DNA of 18,365 bases from JBBRWV01 sp038248985. Lineage in GTDB: Bacteria > Planctomycetota > Phycisphaerae > WQYP01. Positions within the stretch are counted from its first letter, which is position 1; every line of letters starts with the position of its first letter. The notes under the pieces are model-generated. The model saw nothing but the letters and a program-made list of their open reading frames with translations, was not told the DNA's origin and ran no database searches. Made by a program: the position numbers and the translations under genes. Below are positions 8,243 to 15,458 of this stretch, in pieces. Location: NCBI GenBank assembly GCA_038248985.1, contig JBBRWV010000074.1, positions 1-18,365 of the forward strand, written 5' to 3'.

Positions 8243-8254
8243 AATTCACGAATT
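8243..8254. promoter_or_regulatory. Possible operator palindrome at the dehydrogenase promoter
   Basis: AATTC-AC-GAATT is a perfect inverted repeat of 5-base arms with a 2-base centre. It sits where transcription from the promoter at 8259-8287 would start, a common place for repressor binding. A related half (AATTC, one base, CGA) recurs at 9551-9559 in the regulator's own control region. The neighbouring GntR/LacI regulator is the natural candidate to bind it; this is inference. Confidence 0.3.
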
Positions 8255-8258
8255 TCGG

Positions 8259-8287
8259 AGTATAAAGTCACTTAATATCATGGTCAA
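8259..8287 (-). promoter_or_regulatory. Sigma-70-type promoter of the dehydrogenase gene
   Basis: On the minus strand TTGACC (8287-8282) and TATACT (8264-8259) are separated by exactly 17 bases. Each box differs from consensus at one position. Transcription would begin near 8252, giving a leader of about 87 bases before the ATG at 8165. It shows that the dehydrogenase can be transcribed separately from the regulator upstream. Confidence 0.6.
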
Positions 8288-8387
8288 ATATACGATAAAA
8301 TTGACGCCCCCATCTCCCGCCCCGCCCCATACACCCGTCCCATCCTCCCGCCCCATACGCCGCCCGCCCCCAACCTCCCCCGCCCCC

Positions 8388-9482
8388 TCACACCATCACC
8401 GGCTCCATTTCCACATCCAGACGCGCCGGCACAATGGTCACCGCATCACACGCAATCCGCTTCCGTTGCTTATCCACGTTCTCCAGGCACAACGCCAGCA
8501 CGCTCCGCGCATCAAAACCAATACGCTTCGCCGACACCACGCTCGGCGTCAACCACGGAAAATTCCCATGTCCCACCACATCCATATCCCCCGGCACCGA
8601 TATCCCTCCCGCCAGCAACCCCGCCGTCGCGTGCGGCACCAGATTGTCATCCGTGATGAACATGCAGTCCGGCTGCTTGTCCTTCGGCAACATCGTCATC
8701 AGATGAACCACGTTCCGTGCCCAGTCCGCCGCACCGATATGCACCGCATGTGTCCAGTAAGGCTGCACGCTAATCCCCAGCGCCGCGGCACTTCGATTGA
8801 TGCTCGTAATTATTCCCTGCGTCGCTGGCGTCGCCGCCACAATGATCGCCATCTTCTTCCGCCCGCGTTCCGCCAGGTATTCCACCCCCTTACTCGCGAA
8901 ACTCATACCATCCAGCATCACTGCGGGCATCCCAAACGCCGGCTCCCGCATAATCGCCACCCGGGGCAAACGCGGCTCATCCAAAATGGGCGTCCCCTGA
9001 AAATTCTTCGGCGAAAACGTAAACGCCAACCCCGCCAGACGGTGCGTCTGAATATCCTGTATCAATCGGTCGCGATCCGCCTGGTGCTCCGGACGCTCTA
9101 ATCCATAATAAATCGTGATCGCCCCCGGATTCTTCCGCTGCATGTCCAACGCCGCGTTATTCAACGCCGTGTAAAAACTCGTCCATGTCTCACGAATGTT
9201 CGGATGCGTCGGAAACGCCAGGCCATACCGCGATAAGTGCGGCGGGTTCTTCGCGACAAACGTCCCCAATCCCGCCTTGGCATAAATAAATCCATCATCC
9301 ATCAACTGCTGCAGCGCCCGCTGCAATGTCACCGGGCTCACTGAAAATGTCCGCTCCAACTCCACCCGCTTCGGCAACTGCGTCCCCGGCGGCAACTCCC
9401 CATCCACAATCTGCCGACACAACGCCTTTGAAATATGCCATTCCTTGGATGACGCACGCTTCTTACGAGCTTGATATATCAT
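8388..9482 (-). CDS. GntR/LacI hybrid transcriptional regulator (sugar-sensing)
   Basis: The 364-residue protein has a GntR-type winged helix-turn-helix at about 15-77, with ISKALCRQIVDGELPPGTQLP, then SPVTLQRALQQLMDDGFIYAKAGLGTFV. After a short linker, residues about 85-360 form a periplasmic-binding-protein-like sensor of the LacI type (GVEYLAERGRKKMAIIVA, PDCMFITDDNLVPHATAGLLAGG, DMDVVGHGNFPWLTPSV, then the DARSVLALCLENV helix). Regulators with this make-up, such as AraR of Bacillus, bind a sugar and release or change their grip on operators. The ATG at 9482 has AGGA six bases upstream. It lies between a dehydrogenase on the same strand and a divergent esterase-GH130 pair, so these are its likely targets. 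It may also control itself: a TGATATATCA palindrome covers its start codon (9472-9481). Confidence 0.93.
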   Translation of the reverse strand: MIYQARKKRASSKEWHISKALCRQIVDGELPPGTQLPKRVELERTFSVSPVTLQRALQQLMDDGFIYAKAGLGTFVAKNPPHLSRYGLAFPTHPNIRETWTSFYTALNNAALDMQRKNPGAITIYYGLERPEHQADRDRLIQDIQTHRLAGLAFTFSPKNFQGTPILDEPRLPRVAIMREPAFGMPAVMLDGMSFASKGVEYLAERGRKKMAIIVAATPATQGIITSINRSAAALGISVQPYWTHAVHIGAADWARNVVHLMTMLPKDKQPDCMFITDDNLVPHATAGLLAGGISVPGDMDVVGHGNFPWLTPSVVSAKRIGFDARSVLALCLENVDKQRKRIACDAVTIVPARLDVEMEPVMV

Positions 9483-9519
9483 ACAATATCCTATCTATAA
9501 CCTTGATGCCTTAAATACT

Positions 9520-9547
9520 ATCTTAATGACCCACCGTTTGCGGTCAA
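9520..9547 (-). promoter_or_regulatory. Candidate proximal promoter of the regulator gene
   Basis: TTGACC (9547-9542) and TAAGAT (9525-9520) lie 16 bases apart on the minus strand. The -35 box is identical to that of the dehydrogenase promoter; the -10 box matches consensus at four of six positions. The leader would be about 30 bases, ending in the AGGA ribosome site of the regulator. Confidence 0.35.
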
Positions 9548-9571
9548 GTAAATTCTCGACCCGTACCAGTA

Positions 9572-9580
9572 ATTATACCA
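9572..9580 (-). promoter_or_regulatory. Candidate extended -10 promoter of the regulator gene
   Basis: TGGTATAAT on the minus strand is a perfect TATAAT preceded by the TG of an extended -10 element. No good -35 box lies 16-18 bases upstream, as is usual for extended -10 promoters. Transcription would start near 9565, about 80 bases before the regulator ATG. Confidence 0.35.
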
Positions 9581-9729
9581 CCACTTTGCGACATACTGTT
9601 AGTGAATTCCTGCCCAATCTTAAACTTTTTTGCCGCCCTACTTCCATTTCACTCACCATTCATTATCGTAAGCGGTTCATTGGCCTTACTCGCCCAAAAC
9701 CCCGTGCTGTACCCTCTGCAAGGTTCAAC

Positions 9730-10701
9730 ATGAAACACGATTTTCCCTTCGACCCCACCTACGGCTACTCCCAACAATCACTCCTCCAGGTCGGTGCCCC
9801 TCCCGAACCCCACGATTTCGTCGAGTTCTGGCGCTCCCTCTACGCCACCACCTTCTCCATCCCCCCCGCACCCACCCATCGCGAAATCGCCATCTCCAAT
9901 TCCCATCGCACCTTCGAAATCGAATACACCTCCCTCGACGGCTTCCGCGTCGGCGGTTGGCTCACCATCCCCAAGCATACCCCCATCCGCGGCGGTGTCG
10001 TCTGCTCCCACGGCTACGGCGGCCGCGGCAGCAGTGACGAAGGCCTTTCCCGCGACAAATCTCTCGCATTCATCTACCCCTGCGCCCGCGGCTTCGATCG
10101 CTCCGCCCATCCCGATTGGCCCTCCCATTCCTCTCCCCATGTCATCAAGGGCATCGAATCCCGCGACACCTACAGCATCCGTGACTGCGTCGCCGACCTC
10201 TGGGCCGCCGCCTCCGCTCTCCTTCACATCGTCCCCGAAGCCGCACAGCACCTCACCTACTTCGGCGGCAGTTTCGGCGGCGGCATCGGCGCCCTCGCCC
10301 TCCCCTGGGATCCACGCTTCAAACGCGCCTTCCTCGACGTACCCACCTTCGGCAACCATCCCCTCCGCGTCCAACTCCAATGCGTCGGCAGCGGCGAGTC
10401 CGTCCGCACCCTCTACAAAACCAACCCGCAAATCCTCAACGTCCTCCGCTACTTCGACTCCGCCACCGCCGCCCGCCACATCTCCATCCCCGTCTTCGTC
10501 GCCGCCGCTCTCTTTGACCCCGCCGTCCCTCCCCCCGGACAGTTCGCCGTTTACAACGCCATCCCCTCCGACAAACGCCTCTTCGTCCGCCCCTTCGCCC
10601 ACTTCGCCGGCCCGCCCGAACTCGACAACTTCCACGCTCTCTGGCGCGATCTCCCCTCTTGGCTTGGCTGGACAGTAGACACCACCACCCCTTCCGCCTG
10701 A
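9730..10701 (+). CDS. Acetyl esterase, CE7 (acetyl xylan esterase AXE1)-like alpha/beta hydrolase
   Basis: The 323-residue protein has the AXE1/cephalosporin-C deacetylase fold, whose members remove acetyl groups from sugars and oligosaccharides. VVCSHGYGGRG (90-100) supplies the oxyanion region, YFGGSFGGGIG (177-187) holds nucleophile Ser181, AALFDPAVPP (259-268) holds the acid Asp263, and FAHFAG (289-294) holds His291. It departs from classical CE7 signatures: RGQ is RGF, GGSQGG is GGSFGG, and the usual His-Glu is His-Phe. No signal peptide is seen, so it probably acts in the cytoplasm on imported substrate. The ATG at 9730 is preceded by AAGG with six bases of spacing. The open frame continues 68 codons upstream through the control region, but that part looks non-coding. 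It is followed after 58 bases by a GH130 gene, probably co-transcribed. Confidence 0.85.
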   Translation: MKHDFPFDPTYGYSQQSLLQVGAPPEPHDFVEFWRSLYATTFSIPPAPTHREIAISNSHRTFEIEYTSLDGFRVGGWLTIPKHTPIRGGVVCSHGYGGRGSSDEGLSRDKSLAFIYPCARGFDRSAHPDWPSHSSPHVIKGIESRDTYSIRDCVADLWAAASALLHIVPEAAQHLTYFGGSFGGGIGALALPWDPRFKRAFLDVPTFGNHPLRVQLQCVGSGESVRTLYKTNPQILNVLRYFDSATAARHISIPVFVAAALFDPAVPPPGQFAVYNAIPSDKRLFVRPFAHFAGPPELDNFHALWRDLPSWLGWTVDTTTPSA

Positions 10702-10759
10702 TACTTCCCTTCCTCTGTCTTCACCCACTTCAACCTCACCCTCTTGCGGAGTCCCTCCC

Positions 10760-11824
10760 ATGTCCCAATCCAACGTCGATCCTCTCGTCACCCGTTTCCC
10801 CAACAATCCCATCCTCTCCCCGAAGGATGTCATCCCCACCCGCCCGGACCTCACTGTCGAATGCCTCCTCAATCCCGGTGCCTTCACTTACCAAGGCAAA
10901 ACCGGCCTCCTCCTCCGCGTCGCTGAACGCCCCGTTCAGGAAAAAAACTGGGTCAGCACCCCCGTCCTCAACCCCCAGGCCGAAGGCGGCATCGAAGTCG
11001 TCCGCTTCCGCCACGATGACCCCGATCTCCTCTCCACCGATCCCCGCGTCTTCTCCCACAAGGGCCGCCCCTACCTCACCACCCTCTCCCACCTCCGCCT
11101 CGCCTGGAGCGATGACGCCATTCACTTCAACGCCGACCCCCGACCCACCCTCGTCGGCCGCGGCCCCCTGGAATCCTTCGGCCTCGAAGACTCCCGCGTC
11201 ACCCTCATCAACCACGTCTATTACCTCACCTACACCGTCGTCTCCCCCGCCGGCGTCGCCGTCGGCATGTCCACCACCACCGACTGGAAAGCCTTCGAAA
11301 ACCACGGCCTCATCATTCCTCCACACAACAAAGACTGCGCCCTCTTCCCCGAAAAAATCAACGGCGAATTCTGGACCCTCCACCGCCCCAGCGGTGCCGG
11401 CCTTGGCGGCAACTTCATCTGGATCGCCCGCTCCCCCGATCTCCTTCACTGGGGCAAGCACGAATGCCTCGCCATGACCCGCCCCAACTCCTGGGACAGC
11501 CAACGCGTCGGCGCCGGCGCTTCTCCCATCCGTACCGACGCCGGCTGGCTCGAAATCTACCACGGCGCCAACGAACAAAGCCGCTACAGTCTCGGCGCTC
11601 TCCTTCTCGATCTCAAAAATCCCGCCCGCGTCCTCGCCCGCTCCATCAACCCCATCATGCAACCCCTCACCCCCTATGAACTCCAGGGCTTCTTCGGCAA
11701 CGTCGTCTTCACCAACGGACACGTCGTCGACGGCGACCGCCTCACCGTCTACTACGGTGCCTCCGACAGCGTCATCTGCGGTGCCACCCTCAGCATTCAA
11801 GCCATCCTCGACTCCCTCCGCTAA
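10760..11824 (+). CDS. GH130 family beta-mannoside phosphorylase or hydrolase
   Basis: The 354-residue protein has the five-bladed propeller signatures of glycoside hydrolase family 130, whose members cleave beta-mannosides, mostly with phosphate to yield mannose 1-phosphate. The N-terminus RFPNNPILSPKDV (12-24) and ECLLNPGAF (34-42) are typical. RVAER (53-57), SFGLEDSRVTLI (139-150, with the proton-donor Asp144) and DCALFPEKINGEFWTLHRP (192-210) follow, then EIYHGA (265-270) and YYGASDS near the end. The common GIEDPR is GLEDSR here. I cannot assign the subfamily, so phosphorylase versus hydrolase and the acceptor (mannose, glucose or GlcNAc) stay open. There is no signal peptide, so it is cytoplasmic. 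GGAG lies eight bases before the ATG. Pairing with the esterase gene suggests use of acetylated mannose-containing oligosaccharides. Confidence 0.92.
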   Translation: MSQSNVDPLVTRFPNNPILSPKDVIPTRPDLTVECLLNPGAFTYQGKTGLLLRVAERPVQEKNWVSTPVLNPQAEGGIEVVRFRHDDPDLLSTDPRVFSHKGRPYLTTLSHLRLAWSDDAIHFNADPRPTLVGRGPLESFGLEDSRVTLINHVYYLTYTVVSPAGVAVGMSTTTDWKAFENHGLIIPPHNKDCALFPEKINGEFWTLHRPSGAGLGGNFIWIARSPDLLHWGKHECLAMTRPNSWDSQRVGAGASPIRTDAGWLEIYHGANEQSRYSLGALLLDLKNPARVLARSINPIMQPLTPYELQGFFGNVVFTNGHVVDGDRLTVYYGASDSVICGATLSIQAILDSLR

Positions 11825-11839
11825 CCCCCACCAACGCAA

Positions 11840-11873
11840 AATCCGGGACTGGTCCAATGACCAATCCCGGATT
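11840..11873. terminator. Hairpin between converging genes, likely bidirectional terminator
   Basis: Bases 11840-11854 pair with 11859-11873 in a 15-position stem with one C-A mismatch and a CAAT loop. The outer stem is AATCCGGGA. On the plus strand it follows the GH130 stop codon by 15 bases but has no T-run after it. On the minus strand it is followed by TTTT, so it works best as the terminator of the M20-family gene. Confidence 0.75.
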
Positions 11874-11909
11874 CGCCTACCCTACCTCTCACGAATCATC
11901 ACCGCAGCT

Positions 11910-13196
11910 TCATGCCGTTGAATAACTTCTCAATAACGCGTGCATCACCCGTATCGCCTCCGCAACATCCTCGCAATTCACCCGCACCCCGCGCTCCGCA
12001 TCCTCCGCGCTCCGCACCAGCAGCATCGCCGTCGGCGCATTCGACGCCATCACCGCCGCATCTTGAATCGCCCCATTCACCAGTTTCTGCACCGACCGCC
12101 CGCCGCTATCCACCGTCTCCCCCCGCATCGCATCGATCAACCGCGCCGTCATTTCCATTTCCATCGCCACCGCCCCCGTGTCCGTCCGCGACAACAACTC
12201 CATCCCCAAGCCTCGGTCCCGCGCCACCTGCTGAATCGTCGTCAGCATGCACTCCACCGAATTCTCCCGCACCGTGTCATCCTCATGCCGCACATCCACC
12301 GTTAACCGCACCTCCGACGGCACGCAATTCGCCGCGTTCGGCACGCACTCCATCCGTCCCACCGTCGCCACCACCCCCTCCATCTCCTGCGCACACGTCT
12401 CCACCACCAGTATCGCATCCGCCGCACCCGCTAGCGCATCCCGCCGCCCCTTCATCGGCAACGTCCCCCCATGTCCCCCTCCACCCACCAACCGCAACTG
12501 CATCCCCGTTTGCCCCATGATCGACTTCACCACGCCCACCGCCGCACCCGCCTCCTCCAGCATCGGCCCCTGCTCCACATGCACTTCCACAAACCCCGCC
12601 AACTCCCCCTTCTTCCGCGCCGCAAATTCTAACTCCTCCGGATGCAACCCAAATCGCCGAATCGCCTCCTCCAGCGTAATCCCCTCTTTATCCCTCAATC
12701 CCCACGCCTCCCTTCCCAACTGCCCCGTCATCCCCAGGCTCCCCAGGTGCGGCGTCCCGAATCGCCCGCCCCCCAATCCGCCCCCATCACCCGCAAAACC
12801 CACCACATCTATCCCCACCTCCAATGCCCCGCGCCCCAGCAGCGACACCGCCGCAATACCCACCATCACCCCCAACACCCCCGCATACTTCCCCTCGTTC
12901 GCCACCGCATCCAGATGCGAACCGATCACCAGCGTCTTGCTCGAAAAACTCTTCCCCGCGCGATGCCCCAGAATATTCCCCACCGCATCCCTCCGCACCG
13001 TCATCCCCGCATCCCGCATCCACTGCCGCACCAGCCCATGCACCCCACGCATCGACTCACACAAAAACGGCCGCTCCGTCACGCCCGCAACTTCCGTGTG
13101 CCACGCCACCGCCTCGCACCGTTCCAGCACCTCCCGCGCCGCCCCCTCAAAATCCTCTCCACCGATCTTGTCCGCGCATTCTATTGCCAGTGTCAT
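11910..13196 (-). CDS. M20-family amidohydrolase homologue (AllC/HyuC type) with a lost active site
   Basis: Over 428 residues this protein aligns with allantoate amidohydrolases and N-carbamoyl-L-amino-acid hydrolases. GSHLDAV (92-98), FVEVHVEQGPMLEEAG (202-217), GHGGTLPMKGRRDALAGAA (241-259) and VPNAANCVPSEVRLTVDVRH (285-304) are all recognisable. Active members hold two metal ions with His, Asp, Glu, His, His and use a Glu as base. Here only His94 and His206 remain. YDGxLGV reads YAGVLGV (Ala105). The DEEGxRFG segment is a Gly-rich GDGGGLGGGRFG (136-147) with no Glu. GHDAM reads IQDAA (377-381), and the late SHN motif reads RVNCED. Reading the DNA in other frames does not restore these residues. 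The ATG at 13196 has AGG six bases upstream. It may be a pseudoenzyme or a binding protein; its frame is fully intact. Confidence 0.85.
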   Translation of the reverse strand: MTLAIECADKIGGEDFEGAAREVLERCEAVAWHTEVAGVTERPFLCESMRGVHGLVRQWMRDAGMTVRRDAVGNILGHRAGKSFSSKTLVIGSHLDAVANEGKYAGVLGVMVGIAAVSLLGRGALEVGIDVVGFAGDGGGLGGGRFGTPHLGSLGMTGQLGREAWGLRDKEGITLEEAIRRFGLHPEELEFAARKKGELAGFVEVHVEQGPMLEEAGAAVGVVKSIMGQTGMQLRLVGGGGHGGTLPMKGRRDALAGAADAILVVETCAQEMEGVVATVGRMECVPNAANCVPSEVRLTVDVRHEDDTVRENSVECMLTTIQQVARDRGLGMELLSRTDTGAVAMEMEMTARLIDAMRGETVDSGGRSVQKLVNGAIQDAAVMASNAPTAMLLVRSAEDAERGVRVNCEDVAEAIRVMHALLRSYSTA

Positions 13197-13230
13197 ACCG
13201 ACCCTGCATTCTTGCTTAAAATTTCACCGC

Positions 13231-13255
13231 GCCATCACCCAAAAAAAATGATGGC
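13231..13255 (-). other. Hairpin in the leader of the M20-family gene
   Basis: GCCATCA and TGATGGC form a perfect 7-bp stem around an 11-base loop that contains eight T residues on the minus strand. It lies in the inferred 5' leader, about 35 bases upstream of the ATG. The T-run is in the loop and not after the stem, so it is not an ordinary terminator. A regulatory role is possible but not shown. Confidence 0.4.
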
Positions 13256-13277
13256 TCGCTCAAGACATGTGGTTCTT

Positions 13278-13305
13278 AGTATATCCCTTGCCCACCCCGG
13301 TTCAA
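13278..13305 (-). promoter_or_regulatory. Candidate promoter of the M20-family gene
   Basis: TTGAAC (13305-13300) and TATACT (13283-13278) are 16 bases apart on the minus strand. The -10 box is identical to that of the dehydrogenase promoter. Transcription would start near 13271, giving a leader of about 75 bases that includes the hairpin at 13231-13255. Confidence 0.4.
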
Positions 13306-13444
13306 TGACAAAATTCTTCCCGCCCACAACGTATTTTCCCTAGTCTGCCCCTGTCCCATAAACGCCCCCCCAATCCTCCCCCCAACCCGTTCCCCAATCA
13401 AATCTCCACTTTTTTCGCGCATTAATATTGGAAAACTGGAACCC

Positions 13445-15379
13445 TCAATCGTTCATTGGCCACTCCACAAACCCCTCCACCGCCTCATACTCCGCCAACC
13501 CCAGCCGATCGTACACCTTCGCCGTCATCCGGTTCCGATCCTCCGCCCGCTGCCAGAATTCACGCTGATCCAACCCCGGAAACATCGCCCGATCCTTCTG
13601 GCTCTGATGCTTGAATATCGCCAGCCGCTTCCGCATCAGCTCCTCCGGACTCAGCGGCACCGCCCTCTCCACCTTCTCCGGCTCCCACTCCTGCCACGCC
13701 CCCCGGTACAACCACAACTCGCAACTCTTCATCCACCCCGCACCCTTCTTCTTCAGCCGCTCCAGCGCCCCCATCACCGCCGACAAACACACCCGATGCG
13801 TACCATGAGGATCGCTCAAATCCCCCGCCGCATAAATCTGGTGCGGCTGAATCCGCTCCAGCAACTCCACCGTCAACCGCACATCCTCCTCCCCCAGCGG
13901 CTTCTTCTTCACCCGCCCCGTCTCGTAAAAAGGCAGATCCATAAAATGCAGCCGCTCCACCGGTATCCCGCAACTCCGCCCCGCCGCCCGCGCCTCCCCC
14001 TTCCGAATCAATCCCTTGATCCGCTGCACCTCCGCCGAATCCACCTGCCCCGGCTTCTTGTTCAGCAAAAACTCCTCAATATGCCGCTCCACCCGGCTCG
14101 CTTCCTCCGCCCCCACCGCAAACACCTCGTTGAACCCCGCCGCAAAATCCGCAAACCGTATCACATCCGCATCAAACACCGCGATGTTCCCGCTCGTCTG
14201 ATACCCCACATGCACCTCATGCCCCTGGTCCACCAATCGAATCAGCGTCCCTCCCATCGATATCACATCGTCATCCGGATGCGGCGAAAACACGATCACC
14301 CGTTTCGGAAACACCGCGTCCGTCGCCCGATCAATATCCCCCGGACGCTTCGCGCTCGCCGGCTTCCCCCCCGGCCAACCCGTGATCGTCTCATGCAAAC
14401 TCCGGAACACATCAATGTTCACCTCGTACGCGCTCTCCCGCGCCGCCACCAGATCCTGCAACCCATGCTCGTTGTAATCCTCATCCGTCAACTTCAAAAT
14501 CGCCTTCCCCACCTTCAGTGACAGCCAGATCACCGCCTTCTTCGTCGAACGCTCATCCCACTTCACCACCCCCCCGCTCCCCGCCAGCCACGGCGTCTTG
14601 AATCGCGTCAATTCCGCCGCCGCCGCTTCATCCAGAATGATCGTCGCCGCCGCATGCTCCTGCAGGTAACTCGCCGCCACGCTGCTCGTGATCGGACCCT
14701 CCACCGCCTGCGCAATCACCGGTGCCTTGTGCTCCCCCCACGCCATCAACACCACACGCTTCGCCGCCAATATCGTCCCCACGCCCATCGTGATCGCCCG
14801 CCGCGGCACATGCTCCTCGCCAAAAAAATCGCTCGCCGCATCCAACCGCGTCATCCGGTCCAGCGTGATCAACCGCGTCCGGCTCTCCCGCGAACTCCCC
14901 GGCTCATTGAACCCGATATGCCCCGTCCGCCCGATCCCCAGTATCTGCAAATCCAATCCCCCCGCCCCCGCAATCGCCTTCTCATAATTCTCACAATACC
15001 CCGCCACCTCCTCGAACCGGATCGTCCCGTCCGGCACATGCACGTTCCCCTTCTCAATATCGATCTGTTCAAATAGGTGTTCCTGCATGAATCGCCAGTA
15101 GCTCTGCAGTTCCGCCCGCTGCATCGGAAAATATTCATCCAGGTTGAACGTCACCACGTTCTTGAAACTTAACCCCTCCTCCCGATGCAATCGCACCAGC
15201 TCCCCATAAACTCCCACCGGCGTCGATCCCGTCGCCAGCCCCAGCACGCATTTCTTCCCCGCCCCAGCCTTCTCCCGGATCAATCCCGCAATCATCCGCG
15301 CCACCGCCGCGCTCGCCTCATGGGCATCCGCGTGTACCTGCGTCTTGATTTTTTCACGACCACCATTCATTAACGACAT
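13445..15379 (-). CDS. nagB: Glucosamine-6-phosphate deaminase fused to a PIG-L (LmbE-like) deacetylase domain
   Basis: The 644-residue protein has two enzyme domains. Residues about 15-270 are NagB-like: LGLATGSTPVGVYGEL (46-61), NLDEYF (79-84, Asp81 matching the base Asp72 of E. coli NagB) and GIGRTGHIGFNEPGS (148-162). This would convert glucosamine 6-phosphate to fructose 6-phosphate and ammonia. In the last motif E. coli has NDGH, and its Asp141 is Thr152 here. Residues about 358-640 are PIG-L: SPHPDDDVISMGGTL (365-379) with the zinc-binding HPDD, and GDLSDPHGTHR (519-529) with the second zinc site. PIG-L enzymes remove N-acetyl groups from GlcNAc-type substrates, so one chain could deacetylate and deaminate. 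Such fusions are known in Bacteroidota and PVC bacteria. The start at 15379 lies nine bases after a perfect AAGGAGG. It follows the TPR gene by 79 bases. Confidence 0.9.
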   Translation of the reverse strand: MSLMNGGREKIKTQVHADAHEASAAVARMIAGLIREKAGAGKKCVLGLATGSTPVGVYGELVRLHREEGLSFKNVVTFNLDEYFPMQRAELQSYWRFMQEHLFEQIDIEKGNVHVPDGTIRFEEVAGYCENYEKAIAGAGGLDLQILGIGRTGHIGFNEPGSSRESRTRLITLDRMTRLDAASDFFGEEHVPRRAITMGVGTILAAKRVVLMAWGEHKAPVIAQAVEGPITSSVAASYLQEHAAATIILDEAAAAELTRFKTPWLAGSGGVVKWDERSTKKAVIWLSLKVGKAILKLTDEDYNEHGLQDLVAARESAYEVNIDVFRSLHETITGWPGGKPASAKRPGDIDRATDAVFPKRVIVFSPHPDDDVISMGGTLIRLVDQGHEVHVGYQTSGNIAVFDADVIRFADFAAGFNEVFAVGAEEASRVERHIEEFLLNKKPGQVDSAEVQRIKGLIRKGEARAAGRSCGIPVERLHFMDLPFYETGRVKKKPLGEEDVRLTVELLERIQPHQIYAAGDLSDPHGTHRVCLSAVMGALERLKKKGAGWMKSCELWLYRGAWQEWEPEKVERAVPLSPEELMRKRLAIFKHQSQKDRAMFPGLDQREFWQRAEDRNRMTAKVYDRLGLAEYEAVEGFVEWPMND

Positions 15380-15388
15380 GCGCATCGA

Positions 15389-15395
15389 CCTCCTT
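15389..15395 (-). promoter_or_regulatory. Ribosome binding site that decides the nagB-fusion start
   Basis: AAGGAGG is a full anti-16S match. Spacing is nine bases to the ATG at 15379 and only three to the ATG at 15385; the ATG at 15370 is 18 away. The frame is open further upstream to 15442, but residues encoded there lie before this site, so that longer form is unlikely. The strength of this site suggests high translation compared with its neighbours. Confidence 0.8.
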
Positions 15396-15458
15396 GTAAT
15401 TCGCTCCCGCCCATTGTTATCGATGCACCCCCTCCCGTCCACACCCCCCCTGACCCCT

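Larger units (their letters stand above)
9483..9729. other. Divergent control region between regulator and esterase
   Basis: These 247 bases are AT-rich compared with the genes. Two minus-strand promoter candidates for the regulator are listed separately. For the plus-strand esterase I see no convincing promoter pair; the segment ends with AAGG six bases before its ATG. A GAATTC palindrome lies at 9604-9609, preceded by GT, and GTGAATT also occurs (as its complement) in the dehydrogenase control region. Confidence 0.45.
13197..13444. other. Intergenic region between nagB fusion and M20-family gene
   Basis: It holds the minus-strand promoter candidate at 13278-13305 and a leader hairpin at 13231-13255. 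Bases 13350-13444 are C-rich, then AT-rich (TTTTTTCGCGCATTAATATT), with no convincing terminator for the nagB fusion, which ends at 13445. Confidence 0.45.

Noticed and set aside
9526..9729. 68-codon upstream extension of the esterase
   Set aside because: It crosses the divergent control region, lacks the family's N-terminal pattern and has no ribosome site; AAGG precedes the ATG at 9730.
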